Source of the DNA: Winslowiella toletana
Lineage (GTDB): Bacteria; Pseudomonadota; Gammaproteobacteria; Enterobacterales; Enterobacteriaceae
NCBI RefSeq assembly: GCF_017875465.1
Contig: NZ_JAGGMQ010000001.1
Location: 2,170,001 to 2,234,000, forward strand
Length of the DNA stretch: 64,000 nucleotides
Direction: 5' to 3'
Position numbers and translations under genes: made by a program. Below, piece after piece: positions 35,031 through 43,752 of this stretch. The notes under the pieces were generated by a model. It made no database searches and had not been told where the DNA came from. It saw only the letters and a list, made by a program, of their open reading frames with translations. Every line of letters begins with the position of its first letter. Within the stretch, counting starts at the first letter, position 1.

Positions 35031-35618
35031 ATGAAAGAGATGGAAAAAGCCGCCGCCGGTTTATTGTATGACGCTAACTACGATCAGGATGTATTGCGCC
35101 AGCGGGATGAGGCCAAATCGGCATTGTATGACTACAACCATCTGCATCCGCACAAAGGCGCCGAGCGCACGGCAATTATCAAATCGCTGCTGGGTAAAAC
35201 CGGGGAAAATATCCTGGTAGAGTCGCCATTCTGGTGTGACTACGGCTACAACATTGAAGTGGGCGAGAACTTCTACGCCAATGTGAATCTGGTGATCCTT
35301 GATGGCGCCAAAGTCACTATTGGCGACAATGCCTTTATCGCGCCCAATGTCGGTTTGTATACCGCCGGGCATCCGCTGGATGCCGAACGTCGCAATCAGG
35401 GACTGGAATACGCCTTTCCAATTACCATCGGCAACAATGTATGGATTGGCGCAGCGGTTTCAGTAATGCCAGGCGTAACCATTGGTGATGGCTGCGTAAT
35501 TGGCGCTGGCAGCGTGGTGACCAAAGATCTGCCCGCGAATGTGCTGGCGATGGGTAATCCATGCCGGGTAGTACGTGAAATCAGTGAGGCCGATACGCTG
35601 AAATATCGCCCGGCTTAA
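35031..35618 (+). CDS. maa: Maltose O-acetyltransferase family sugar acetyltransferase
   Basis: The 195-residue product matches Maa: an N-terminal helical cap (EKAAAGLLYDANYDQDVLRQ), then a left-handed beta-helix of hexapeptide repeats (VILDGAKVTIGDNAFIAPNV) with catalytic His in LYTAGHPLDAE, and WIGAAVSVMPGVTIGDGCVI. It transfers acetyl from acetyl-CoA to sugars such as maltose or glucose. AAGGATCTGCTG precedes the ATG. It is divergent from crcB. Confidence 0.92.
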   Translation: MKEMEKAAAGLLYDANYDQDVLRQRDEAKSALYDYNHLHPHKGAERTAIIKSLLGKTGENILVESPFWCDYGYNIEVGENFYANVNLVILDGAKVTIGDNAFIAPNVGLYTAGHPLDAERRNQGLEYAFPITIGNNVWIGAAVSVMPGVTIGDGCVIGAGSVVTKDLPANVLAMGNPCRVVREISEADTLKYRPA

Positions 35619-35652
35619 GATGCTGACGGCCAGCAGGCCGCCAGTGCGTTGT

Positions 35653-36183
35653 TCAGAAGGCAATCTCAGCGGCTTTTACTACAGATACAAACGGGCCTGA
35701 CAGCAATTTATTGTGATGGGCAATAATTTGTTCTGCACTTAACACGCCGTTAGCGAAGGTGGTATGGGCATCGCTGGCCAGCACCATCTCAATACCGAGA
35801 TCACGGCCGCCGCGACAGGTGGTATCGACGCAATAGTCCGTTTGCATGCCCGCTACCGCCAGCTGCTGAATGCCTTTTTCCTGCAACAGACTCAGCAATG
35901 TGGTCTGGAAAAAGCAGCTGGGGCGCGTCTTGGTCAGATAAATATCATTTTCGTCACGCTTAAGTTGCGCCGCGATCTGCCACATCTCACTGCCCTGCGC
36001 CAGAGGTGTGCCCTCAGGCCCGGTATGCTGAACAAAAATAATGGGCCGTTGTTGCGCGCGGGCGGCGGCGATAAGCTGATTAATATTCGCAACTACCGAT
36101 TCGATGGCAAATGGCGCCTGTGCGGCATGTACCAGTCCGTTTTGCATATCGATAATCAGCAGGGCAGAAGCATGTTGACTCAT
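35653..36183 (-). CDS. Isochorismatase-family cysteine hydrolase
   Basis: The 176-residue product has the isochorismatase-fold catalytic set: Asp in ALLIIDMQNG, Lys in YLTKTRPSCF and Cys in AGMQTDYCVDTTCR. Many small members are nicotinamidase-like or hydrolyse amides; the substrate is unknown. The gene stands alone and its start has little ribosome-site sequence beyond GGAGAA. Confidence 0.9.
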   Translation of the reverse strand: MSQHASALLIIDMQNGLVHAAQAPFAIESVVANINQLIAAARAQQRPIIFVQHTGPEGTPLAQGSEMWQIAAQLKRDENDIYLTKTRPSCFFQTTLLSLLQEKGIQQLAVAGMQTDYCVDTTCRGGRDLGIEMVLASDAHTTFANGVLSAEQIIAHHNKLLSGPFVSVVKAAEIAF

Positions 36184-36405
36184 GATGTTCTCCGGTAAAA
36201 CCGTTCGGACGGAGAACCCTGACCCCCGTCAGAATCGGCGGGACGATGGGATGTTTGCTATTTATGCTGCATGCAAACGCGCCACAGTCCGCCAGATGCG
36301 GTTGTGGTGGTATGCGTGGTGAGGACGTGCAGAGAAATCAGCATGCTTAAAGCATTGCCTGAACAGGATAAAATTGCAATTGATTAATATCAGGGGGAGA
36401 AAGCG

Positions 36406-36483
36406 GTGTTACAGCAAAGTTTGATAACCATCGGTCGATCCCTAACCGCGGTTATCGAGGGTATTTTGCTACTGGTGTACTAA
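36406..36483 (+). CDS. Possible hydrophobic 25-residue protein
   Basis: A GTG-started frame of 25 codons sits behind AGGGGGAGAAAGCG, an unusually good ribosome site. The peptide is hydrophobic towards its C-terminus (LTAVIEGILLLVY), like small membrane peptides or type I toxins. It lies on the opposite strand, 3 bases from the stop codon of the AzuC-like gene, so a longer AzuC-like transcript would be antisense to it. No promoter was identified. Speculative. Confidence 0.3.
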   Translation: MLQQSLITIGRSLTAVIEGILLLVY

Positions 36484-36486
36484 AAA

Positions 36487-36564
36487 TCAGTTTAATGCGC
36501 CTGGCGGTACGTGCTTGTAAGTTTCAACGTAAGCGCGGAATACATACTTAAAAAACTTTTTCAT
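36487..36564 (-). CDS. AzuC-like 25-residue small protein
   Basis: The frame encodes a basic amphipathic helix (MKKFFKYVFRAYVETYK) ending in HVPPGALN. E. coli AzuC (28 residues) has the same build: a basic amphipathic helix, then YCKTFKDVPPGN. The YxxTxKxVPPG pattern is shared. AzuC is a peripheral inner-membrane protein encoded by the dual-function RNA AzuCR, which also base-pairs with mRNAs of carbon metabolism. Here a consensus sigma-70 promoter and a CRP-like site lie just upstream, as expected for a glucose-responsive gene. The ribosome site is weak (GGAT). Confidence 0.7.
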   Translation of the reverse strand: MKKFFKYVFRAYVETYKHVPPGALN

Positions 36565-36603
36565 CAGACTATCCGGTTCAATTTTTGTTGAATAACGCAA
36601 AAA

Positions 36604-36653
36604 ATTATACGATCCGGACGTTTTTCATGCAAATTTTTTTGATGCAGATCACA
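36604..36653 (-). promoter_or_regulatory. Sigma-70 promoter with CRP-like site for the AzuC-like gene
   Basis: On the minus strand a -35 TTGCAT (36627-36632) and a perfect -10 TATAAT (36604-36609) are separated by exactly 17 bases. A CRP-like site TGTGATCTGCATCAAA (36638-36653) lies directly upstream, centred about 48 bases before the predicted transcript start near 36597. The start codon of the AzuC-like frame is about 33 bases downstream of that point. Confidence 0.7.
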
Positions 36654-36721
36654 TTATTCAACTAAAGTATGCAAACCTTAACTTAAACAAAAGTTAAACA
36701 AGAAGGGGTTTCTTGCGGAGA

Positions 36722-37294
36722 TTAGCCCAGTAACCCAAGATGCTCGACCAGTATGCTGCCGCCGATGCCAATCAGCACCACGCCGCCAACCACTTCTGCC
36801 CATTTGCCCATCACCGGTCCGATAAAACGTCCCAGCAAAATACCCGAAGCCGCCATTACCGTTGTCGCCGCACCAATCGTCAGCGCCGTTAACACAATAT
36901 TGACCTTTAAAAACGCCAGTCCGACACCTACCGCCATTGCATCGAGGCTGGTGGCAATCGCGGTGGTCGCCAGCAGCAGAAAACCATGGCGCTGTGGCTG
37001 CTGTTGCTCTTCCTGTTGCGGACGGCGTAAACCTTCGACAATCATGCGCGCACCCAGTACAAACAACAGCGTAAAGGCCACCCAGTGGTCCCACGACATA
37101 ATAAACTGGCTGGCCGCCAGGCCAATAGCCCAGCCAATTAACGGCGTCAGCGCTTCAATTGTGCCAAAAATCAGGCCGGTGCGAATGGCTTCTTTTAGCG
37201 TCGGACGGTGCAATGCGGCGCCTTTACCAACTGCGGCGGCAAAAGCATCCATCGACATGGCAAACGCGAGAATCAGTGTTGCGTAAAGGCTCAT
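36722..37294 (-). CDS. mntP: Manganese efflux pump MntP
   Basis: The 190-residue six-helix protein matches E. coli MntP (188 residues): [55 protein letters not shown] and the matching acidic membrane residues in the two inverted halves. It exports Mn2+ when manganese is in excess. The start MSLYATLIL (37292-37294) is chosen because it fits the family; an upstream in-frame ATG (37345) would add 17 residues of leader. An MntR-type box lies 135-148 bases upstream. Confidence 0.96.
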   Translation of the reverse strand: MSLYATLILAFAMSMDAFAAAVGKGAALHRPTLKEAIRTGLIFGTIEALTPLIGWAIGLAASQFIMSWDHWVAFTLLFVLGARMIVEGLRRPQQEEQQQPQRHGFLLLATTAIATSLDAMAVGVGLAFLKVNIVLTALTIGAATTVMAASGILLGRFIGPVMGKWAEVVGGVVLIGIGGSILVEHLGLLG

Positions 37295-37426
37295 TATTTT
37301 TATACCGACTGGCGTATGACGAGAAAGAGCATCGGGCTTCGTCAAAAATTGCGCGACATATGAAAAAGAGTGCGCATGCTACCACGCGCCCGCCAGGATA
37401 AAAAGACAATAAAATCATGGATTTGA

Positions 37427-37444
37427 GTATAGCCTCGGCTATAC
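37427..37444 (-). promoter_or_regulatory. MntR box upstream of mntP
   Basis: The perfect inverted repeat GTATAGCC-TC-GGCTATAC contains ATAGC-N4-GCTAT, the core and spacing of the E. coli MntR site. In E. coli, MntR with manganese activates mntP. The distance to the mntP start suggests it lies at the promoter, with a leader of roughly 100 bases. Confidence 0.75.
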
Positions 37445-37621
37445 ATTTTAACGCTGGCTAACTTGCAGCCGACGAAATCAGCAATCTCCGGCTACGGCTT
37501 ATACAGCGCTATATGTAATTTCAATACCTTAGTGCTTTCTGCCGCGATCAAAGTGGTCAGATTGAATATGGCGACATATTGTCTGACAATACCAATACTG
37601 TTTATCTGACAAGCTGAATGC

Positions 37622-37864
37622 ATGAAAAGCACCTTTGAAACCTTTCTGATCCCGATGGGCATCCTGTTGCTCGGTTTTCTCTCTGCGCTGTTGCTACCGG
37701 CGCCCTGGTTTGGCATCCAGCTGACCAAATCGCTGATGGCAAGCTTTCATCTGCAGGATATCGGCCAGCTCTACACGCTGGTGTTCTGCCTGTGGTTTCT
37801 GCTGTTAGGCGCGATTGAGTACTTTATCATCCGCTTTATCTATCGACGTTATTTCAAAATTTAA
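37622..37864 (+). CDS. Small inner-membrane protein of unknown function
   Basis: The 80-residue product has two clear transmembrane segments: FLIPMGILLLGFLSALLLPA and YTLVFCLWFLLLGAIEYFII, followed by a basic end RFIYRRYFKI. This looks like a conserved enterobacterial small membrane protein, but I cannot name the family with certainty. It ends 23 bases before the next hydrolase gene, so the two may share a transcript. Confidence 0.7.
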   Translation: MKSTFETFLIPMGILLLGFLSALLLPAPWFGIQLTKSLMASFHLQDIGQLYTLVFCLWFLLLGAIEYFIIRFIYRRYFKI

Positions 37865-37887
37865 CTGTCAGAAGGCACACCATCACC

Positions 37888-39336
37888 ATGCTGAAACAGA
37901 CAAAAACCTGGCTAAAACGCGCAACAATTTTGTTTGTTCTGCTGGCGATTGCGCTACTGGCAATACGCATTACCCTGACCGAACGCGGCCCGGAACTGGC
38001 TCTGTGGCACACCTGGGTGCCAGACGAACTCAGTGAAAGTGAGATCGATAAAGCAGACTGGGCAAGCTGGACAGATAACGAAAACCGCGTCTTTGCCGAA
38101 GTAAAGGCCAACGTCACTGACAAACTGAGTGACCAGCAGCCGGAAACCCTCAATCGCTATGCGGCGAAAAGTCCGGTGTACCCTGCAAGCTTCACGCACA
38201 ACTGGAACCACTCCTATATTTTGCTGCCGCCAGGCAAACCGCGTGGCGCGGTAGTGTTATTGCATGGCCTGACGGACTCGCCCTATAGCCTGCGCCACTT
38301 TGCACGTAATTATCAGCAGCAGGGTTTTGTTGCGGTAGCGATTCGCCTGCCAGGGCATGGCACCGTGCCGGGCGCACTGACCCGCATTGACTGGGAAGAG
38401 TGGATGGCAGCCACACGGCTGGCAGTACGCGAGGCGCGTAAGCGTATACCGGCGGAGGCACCGCTGCATATCATGGGATTTTCCAATGGTGGCGCGCTGG
38501 CCATGAAATACGCGCTGGATGCGCTGGATAATCCTCAGCTGCCCGCACCACAACGGCTGGTGCTGATTTCGCCAATGATTGGCGTCAGCGGTTATGCGCG
38601 CTATGCCGGACTGGCTGGCTTACCGTCCCTGCTACCGGCGTTTGCCCGCACCGCCTGGCTGAGTATTTTGCCGGAGTTTAATCCGTTTAAATACAACTCG
38701 TTCCCGGTAAAAGCCGCACGTCAGTCTTATCTGCTGACCAGGGCGCTACAGAAAGAAATTATCGATGATTCACACAACAATAAGTTAGGCCGCCTCGCGC
38801 CGGTACTCACTTTCCAGTCAGTCGCTGACGCCACGGTCAGTACCCCTGCGGTGATTAATGCCCTGTATAATCAGCTGCCGGATAATGGCAGCGAGCTGGT
38901 GCTGTTTGACGTTAACCAGTCGCGACAGTTGTCACCGATGATCAGCAGCAGTGCGCAGCATGCCAGTGAGCATCTGCTGCCTGCCGCACCGCGTCACTAC
39001 GCGACCACTTTGGTTACCAGCAGCTCCCCGCAGAACCGCGCGGCCGTCGCCAGACGCACCCCGGCGGATGCCACTACCACCGAGGTGCAGCCATTGGGCA
39101 TTGATTATCCGGCGGATATCTATTCACTGTCGCATGTCGCCTTACCGTTTCCGTTTAGCGACTCGCTATATGGCCGCACTCCGGAGAAACCGAATGAGTT
39201 TGGCGTCAGTCTGGGTAGCTTAACGCCACGTGGTGAACGCTCGGTACTGATCGTCAGCCTCGATATGCTGATGCGCATCTCTTCCAACCCGTTCTATCCG
39301 TGGATGTTGCAGCGGATCAATCAAACTCTTAACTAA
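37888..39336 (+). CDS. Membrane-anchored alpha/beta hydrolase
   Basis: The 482-residue protein has an N-terminal signal anchor (RATILFVLLAIALLAIRITL) and an alpha/beta hydrolase domain from about residue 105: VVLLHGLTDSPYSLRHFARN (oxyanion loop), nucleophile GFSNGGALAMKYAL, Asp in SVADATVST and a late His in YSLSHVALPFPF. It is probably anchored in the inner membrane with the domain in the periplasm, acting on an unknown lipid or ester. It is longer than typical serine aminopeptidase-like hydrolases because of an inserted region at about 330-400. Confidence 0.85.
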   Translation: MLKQTKTWLKRATILFVLLAIALLAIRITLTERGPELALWHTWVPDELSESEIDKADWASWTDNENRVFAEVKANVTDKLSDQQPETLNRYAAKSPVYPASFTHNWNHSYILLPPGKPRGAVVLLHGLTDSPYSLRHFARNYQQQGFVAVAIRLPGHGTVPGALTRIDWEEWMAATRLAVREARKRIPAEAPLHIMGFSNGGALAMKYALDALDNPQLPAPQRLVLISPMIGVSGYARYAGLAGLPSLLPAFARTAWLSILPEFNPFKYNSFPVKAARQSYLLTRALQKEIIDDSHNNKLGRLAPVLTFQSVADATVSTPAVINALYNQLPDNGSELVLFDVNQSRQLSPMISSSAQHASEHLLPAAPRHYATTLVTSSSPQNRAAVARRTPADATTTEVQPLGIDYPADIYSLSHVALPFPFSDSLYGRTPEKPNEFGVSLGSLTPRGERSVLIVSLDMLMRISSNPFYPWMLQRINQTLN

Positions 39337-40766
39337 TCACGGCTATGTGCGTCCACCAGCTGGCGTAACTTCCGCGCGTAATGCGCAAAACCTTCGCGCG
39401 GCATATTAGTTGCACCTAACACCAGACCATACTGGCGCAGATCATCGCGCTGATACCACGCTGATAACGGCGATGGCGCCATCCCCCACGCCAGCGCTTC
39501 ACGGGCAATAGCCCGATCGGCGGTTCCCGGCGGCAGCAGCACCACCACCGACAGCGCACCACGTCGCAAATCAGTAAACAGCGGCGCCAGCGCCTGGGTC
39601 ATTTTTTCCAGACGATCGGCGTAGATGCGCTTCATACGCCGCAGATGACGCAAAAAATGCCCGTCGCGCAGAAATTCCGCCACCGCGTTATGCAGTACGA
39701 ATGAGGATGCTGGCGCCATCACTGCGGCGATATCGGCAAAACGCGCGGCCTGCGTCGCTGGCACCACCACAAAACCAAGGCGTAACGACGGGCTGAGGGT
39801 TTTGCTGAAAGTGCCGATATGCATTACCCGCCCGTCGGTATCGAGCGATGCCAGCGCCGGTGCGGCGCGACTGCCCAGCTGTAATTCACCGAGATAATCA
39901 TCTTCGACAATCCAGCGATCGTTCTCTTCTGCCCATGCCAGCAGCTCACTGCGTCGTGCCAGCGACAATGTCATCCCCAGCGGCGCCTGCTGGCCTGCCG
40001 TCACCAGCGCAAAACTTGCCTGTGGCGCGCTGGCAATACCTTCGCTGACCTTAATGCCCTGTTCATCCACACTGACCGGCACCGGTTCAATCCCCACCAG
40101 CCCAAGCGCTTTACACGCCAGCAGATAGCCAGGTTCTTCAATCCACGCCTGCGTGCCACGAAAGTTCATCGCCAGGCAGATCAGCCCTAAGGCTCCGGCA
40201 TAGCCATTGGTGATAATAATCTGTTCCGCCTGACAATTAACGCCACGCGCCATCGCCAGATAAGCCACCAGCTCCTGCCGCAGCGCCAGGCTGCCGCGCG
40301 GATCCGGGTAACTGAGCGGCCTGCTGACCATGGTACGCGCGTGCCGCTGCACAATGCGCGACCAGACCTTAACCGGAAAAGCATCATCCGCGGGTATCCC
40401 CATCTGAAAAGTCAGCGGCGGTGCATCAAAGTCATAGGCGATATCAGATAACGGAACCATCACCGCATCGCTGGCGGCCGGATCGATCGCTGCCGGTGGA
40501 TGCTGGGCAACAAAAGTCCCGGCGGCGCCTTTCGCTACCAGCAGCTGACTGTCGGCCAGCATATCGTAAGCAGACCTTACCGTGCCGCGCGCCACACCAA
40601 GCTGCACCGCCAGATCGCGGCAGGAGGGCATTCTTGCACCGGGTTTCAGCCGCCCTTCGCGAATCGCCAGGGTAATTTCACTGCGAATCTGCTCGGTTAA
40701 GCCACTGCGTGCCGCGCGATTAAGGGTCAGGCTGAATGGACCACTGTTTTTATCAATTCCTGGCAC
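39333..40766 (-). CDS. MocR-type GntR regulator with aminotransferase domain
   Basis: The 477-residue protein fuses a GntR winged helix (about 20-85: GRLKPGARMPSCRDLAVQLG, ARGTVRSAYDMLADSQLL) to a class I aminotransferase-like domain with the PLP lysine in GTFSKTLSPSLRLGF. MocR proteins sense PLP or amino compounds and usually control a divergent gene. The adjacent carboxymuconolactone-decarboxylase-like gene starts 82 bases away on the other strand and is the likely target. The last 4 bases overlap the convergent hydrolase. Confidence 0.93.
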   Translation of the reverse strand: MPGIDKNSGPFSLTLNRAARSGLTEQIRSEITLAIREGRLKPGARMPSCRDLAVQLGVARGTVRSAYDMLADSQLLVAKGAAGTFVAQHPPAAIDPAASDAVMVPLSDIAYDFDAPPLTFQMGIPADDAFPVKVWSRIVQRHARTMVSRPLSYPDPRGSLALRQELVAYLAMARGVNCQAEQIIITNGYAGALGLICLAMNFRGTQAWIEEPGYLLACKALGLVGIEPVPVSVDEQGIKVSEGIASAPQASFALVTAGQQAPLGMTLSLARRSELLAWAEENDRWIVEDDYLGELQLGSRAAPALASLDTDGRVMHIGTFSKTLSPSLRLGFVVVPATQAARFADIAAVMAPASSFVLHNAVAEFLRDGHFLRHLRRMKRIYADRLEKMTQALAPLFTDLRRGALSVVVLLPPGTADRAIAREALAWGMAPSPLSAWYQRDDLRQYGLVLGATNMPREGFAHYARKLRQLVDAHSRD

Positions 40767-40848
40767 TTTTGCTATCCCATCACGGAGAAGAGAATACTCA
40801 TTAACGCCACAAGGCTATCTCAACATTGATTATGGCAGGAGAGAGAAA

Positions 40849-41304
40849 ATGAGTGAACGCATTGATTTTTCAAAAGTTGTTCCTGCGGGCATGAAAGCCC
40901 TCGGCGGTGTTTACAGCTATGTATCGCAAAGCGGCTTGTCACACGAACTGGTCGAACTGGTTTTTTTGCGCGTGTCACAAATCAACGGCTGCGCCTACTG
41001 TATCGATATGCACACCAAAGCGCTGCACACTGCGGGCTTTGGCTGGGAAAAAATTGTCCTCACTCAGGTCTGGCATGAATCCGGCAATCTGTTTAGCGCC
41101 AGAGAAAAAGCCGCGCTGGCGTGGGCGGAAAATCTGACGCTGATCGCCGAAAAAGGCGCGCCAGACAGCTTGTTTGATACCGTTGCCACCCAGTTCAGCG
41201 AAAAAGAGATCACTGACCTGACGATTGCCATTGGTCTGATGAATACCTATAACCGTCTGGCAATCAGTTCACGTAAGTTACCGGACAGCGCACCACGCGA
41301 TTAA
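40849..41304 (+). CDS. AhpD-like carboxymuconolactone decarboxylase family protein
   Basis: The 151-residue product has the AhpD core motif INGCAYCIDMHTKAL, with a CxxC pair and downstream His. This subfamily is typically alkylhydroperoxidase-like (peroxidase-type CxxC) and often paired with MocR regulators. The start MSERIDFSK is set by GGAGAGAG just before the ATG at 40849; the longer open frame upstream lies within the MocR gene and is not coding. Confidence 0.92.
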   Translation: MSERIDFSKVVPAGMKALGGVYSYVSQSGLSHELVELVFLRVSQINGCAYCIDMHTKALHTAGFGWEKIVLTQVWHESGNLFSAREKAALAWAENLTLIAEKGAPDSLFDTVATQFSEKEITDLTIAIGLMNTYNRLAISSRKLPDSAPRD

Positions 41305-41742
41305 TCGTCACATCAACTGCTTAGCCATCCTTGCCGGCTAAGCAGTTCTGCCATAAATCCCACGCTAAAACCGTTACGCACGGCGCAAATTGCGGCCTGC
41401 CGCCCCCGCCCGCCTTTCCCACAGCAAAAACATTGCTAATTACTGAACAAGCTTTGTTAATTTTGTTAATAACGGGCCGAATGTAGTTGTCGGACTGATC
41501 GCTTCAGCAGACAATAAAGTCCACAGCCTTTTTAATCCTTAAACAAAATGTTCAAATTATCGACTGAAATGTTATATTTGAGGTCGTATGCATAACATTT
41601 TGTTAACCTGTATCGTCAGAAATACTGATTTTAAGTGAGTCCCCTCTTTATCGTTATGGCAATAGATTAACCGCTCGTTCAGAAGCAGGAGCTATTCCAC
41701 CAGAAAAAATGTTGAGATATCAACAGTCGGAGATGTCGCATT
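41305..41742. other. Intergenic region upstream of mqo
   Basis: These 438 bases hold the terminator hairpin of the AhpD-like gene and an A+T-rich stretch (about 41440-41640) that is probably the mqo promoter region. No small gene is supported. Confidence 0.5.
41315..41347 (+). terminator. Terminator-like hairpin after the AhpD-like gene
   Basis: A perfect 12-base-pair stem (AACTGCTTAGCC with GGCTAAGCAGTT, 9-base loop) begins 11 bases after the stop codon. Only a short T run follows. Confidence 0.65.
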
Positions 41743-43323
41743 ATGCGTAAGCCAGCAGAGGAAAAGAGCGTCGACGTACTACTGATCGGCGTGGGTGTGA
41801 TGAGTGCCACCCTCGGTACTTACCTGCATGAACTGGAACCGAATTGGTCCATTGAGATGGTCGAACGTCTTGATGGCTTAGCACAAGAGAGCTCGAACGG
41901 CTGGAATAACGCCGGTACTGGCCACTCAGCGCTGGCTGAGATGAACTACACCCCGGAAAATGCGCAGGGTGAGATTGATATCGCTAAAGCGGTAGAGATT
42001 AATGAAGCCTTCCAGGTTTCTCGTCAGTTCTGGGCTTATCAGGTGCAGAAAGGCGTGTTGCAGAACCCGCGCAGCTTTATTAACAGCACCCCGCATATGA
42101 GCTTTGTCTGGGGTGAGGACAACGTTAATTACCTGCGCAAACGCTATCAGGCATTACAGCAGAGCTCACTGTTCCGCGGGATGGAATACTCGGAAGATAA
42201 GCAGCAGATCGAGCAGTGGATCCCGCTGGTGATGGAAGGGCGCGATCCTGAGCAGAAAGTGGCTGCGACCCGTATTCCGATTGGTACCGATGTTAACTTT
42301 GGCGAAATCACCCGTCAGCTGGTGGCATCGCTGTGCAACAGCGACAGATTCAATCTGCAAACCGGTCAGGAAGTGCGCCATATTCAGCGCAATGATGACG
42401 GCAGCTGGAATGTCACTCTGGCTGATCTGAAACATGGCGGCGCAGAGCAAGTGGTGAAGGCGAAGTTTGTCTTTATCGGCGCCGGTGGCGCCGCATTGCC
42501 GCTGTTGCAGAAATCGGGGATCCCGGAAGCAAGAAACTACGCTGGCTTCCCGGTGGGCGGCGAATTCCTGGTCAGCGACAACCAGGAACTGGTGAAACGT
42601 CATCAGGCCAAAGTGTACGGTAAAGCCTCGGTTGGCGCGCCGCCGATGTCCGTGCCGCATCTGGATACCCGCGTGCTGGATGGCAAGCAGGTGCTGCTGT
42701 TTGGACCTTTTGCCACCTTCTCGACCCGGTATCTGAAAAACGGCTCGCTGTGGGATATGTTTGGTTCGATCACCACCTCTAATGTGATGCCAATGATGCA
42801 CGTTGGTGTGAAGAACTTTGATCTGGTGAAATACCTGGTCGGTCAGGTGATGCTGTCGGACGACGATCGCCACGCCGCATTGCAGGAGTACTTCCCGGAT
42901 GCGAAGCAGGAAGACTGGCATTTAGTGATTGCCGGTCAGCGCGTGCAGATCATCCAGAAAGATGCCGAGAAAGGCGGCGTGCTGCGTCTGGGTACTGAAG
43001 TGGTTACTTCGCAGGATGGCACCATCTCCGCACTGCTGGGCGCTTCACCAGGTGCATCAACTGCGGCGCCAATTATGCTGGATTTGATGAAAAAAGTGTT
43101 TAAACAGCAGTTCACCACACCAGAGTGGCAGGCTAAGCTGAAGGCGATCATCCCTTCTTACGGCCAGAAACTGAATGGCAATGTCGCGGCCACAGAAAAA
43201 GCGCTGGCGGATACCAGCCGTATTCTGCAGCTGGATTATACGCCGATGGCGATAGCGGCCAACGACGACGCGCGTGCTAACAGGATTAAGGCAGCAGCTG
43301 CTGAGGCAGCCGCTACCTGCTAA
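41743..43323 (+). CDS. mqo: Malate:quinone oxidoreductase
   Basis: The 526-residue flavoprotein matches Mqo: [20 protein letters not shown] (FAD fold), [40 protein letters not shown] and [20 protein letters not shown] near the C-terminus. It oxidises malate to oxaloacetate at the inner membrane, feeding electrons to quinone as an alternative to soluble malate dehydrogenase. A 438-base upstream region supports complex regulation. Fully intact. Confidence 0.97.
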   Translation: MRKPAEEKSVDVLLIGVGVMSATLGTYLHELEPNWSIEMVERLDGLAQESSNGWNNAGTGHSALAEMNYTPENAQGEIDIAKAVEINEAFQVSRQFWAYQVQKGVLQNPRSFINSTPHMSFVWGEDNVNYLRKRYQALQQSSLFRGMEYSEDKQQIEQWIPLVMEGRDPEQKVAATRIPIGTDVNFGEITRQLVASLCNSDRFNLQTGQEVRHIQRNDDGSWNVTLADLKHGGAEQVVKAKFVFIGAGGAALPLLQKSGIPEARNYAGFPVGGEFLVSDNQELVKRHQAKVYGKASVGAPPMSVPHLDTRVLDGKQVLLFGPFATFSTRYLKNGSLWDMFGSITTSNVMPMMHVGVKNFDLVKYLVGQVMLSDDDRHAALQEYFPDAKQEDWHLVIAGQRVQIIQKDAEKGGVLRLGTEVVTSQDGTISALLGASPGASTAAPIMLDLMKKVFKQQFTTPEWQAKLKAIIPSYGQKLNGNVAATEKALADTSRILQLDYTPMAIAANDDARANRIKAAAAEAAATC

Positions 43324-43328
43324 TCTCT

Positions 43329-43363
43329 GAGATAACGGCGGCAGATTTTGCCGCCGTTATCTC
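43329..43363. terminator. Strong hairpin terminator shared by mqo and the brnA relic
   Basis: A perfect 15-base-pair stem (GAGATAACGGCGGCA at 43329-43343 with 43349-43363, 5-base loop) lies 5 bases after mqo and 26 bases beyond the 3' end of the convergent brnA-like gene. Tract of T is weak. Confidence 0.75.
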
Positions 43364-43389
43364 TACAGAAAGTTATCAGGTAAAAAGCA

Positions 43390-43694
43390 TTATTTTTGAT
43401 GCAGCAGTTCACGCATCATCGCTTCTCGTAAGATAGCATTTAACCGCGTCTGATAGCCCTTACCCGGCGCCTTCAGCCATGCCAGCAGATCAGTATCAAT
43501 TCTGACTGAGGCGTGAGTCTTCACCGGGCGACAGAACTGCCCACTCACTGCATCTTTCCACAGAGCCTCATCAAGAGGCGGGATATCACTGTAATCGATC
43601 TCGCTATCAGGCTCACTGGCCAGAACATTAAGTTCCAACTGGCGTTTTCAGTCAGAGACGGCAGCTCACTTCGTTTATATCTGACTTTGCTCAT
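43390..43694 (-). pseudogene. brnA: BrnA-like antitoxin, orphan and frameshifted near its start
   Basis: The C-terminal part (VRIDTDLLAWLKAPGKGYQTRLNAILREAM) is the BrnA ribbon-helix-helix DNA-binding domain. The centre has DSEIDYSDIPPLDEALW, also typical of BrnA. The ATG at 43692-43694, with GGAGGATCGTT before it, opens a frame MSKVRYKRSELPSLTEN that goes out of register with the rest. Five instead of four T on the plus strand at 43645-43648 would give LTEKRQLELNVLAS and restore one frame of about 101 codons. No BrnT toxin gene is adjacent. The shorter frame from a TTG (43638) encodes the C-terminal 82 residues and might still bind DNA. Confidence 0.75.
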
Positions 43695-43752
43695 AACGAT
43701 CCTCCCTTTTTAGTCAGACAGATGCCCATCACACATTCCCGCCCCCAAACCA

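Noticed and set aside
36352..36390. 13-codon ORF starting ATGCTTAAAGC
   Set aside because: Too short, no strong ribosome site and no promoter; indistinguishable from chance.
37295..37440. yybP-ykoY manganese riboswitch before mntP
   Set aside because: Looked for because E. coli mntP has one. The conserved segments were not visible; the palindrome present is better read as an MntR box.
41440..41640. ArcA box upstream of mqo
   Set aside because: GTTAATTTTGTTAA has repeats 9 bases apart rather than the roughly 11 expected, so the match is weak.
42166..42921. 251-codon minus-strand ORF inside mqo
   Set aside because: Fully antisense to the intact and well-matched mqo gene.
43639..43752. Possible BrnT toxin partner for the BrnA-like gene
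   Set aside because: Only 58 bases separate the brnA start from the next gene and no toxin frame or remnant can be read there.
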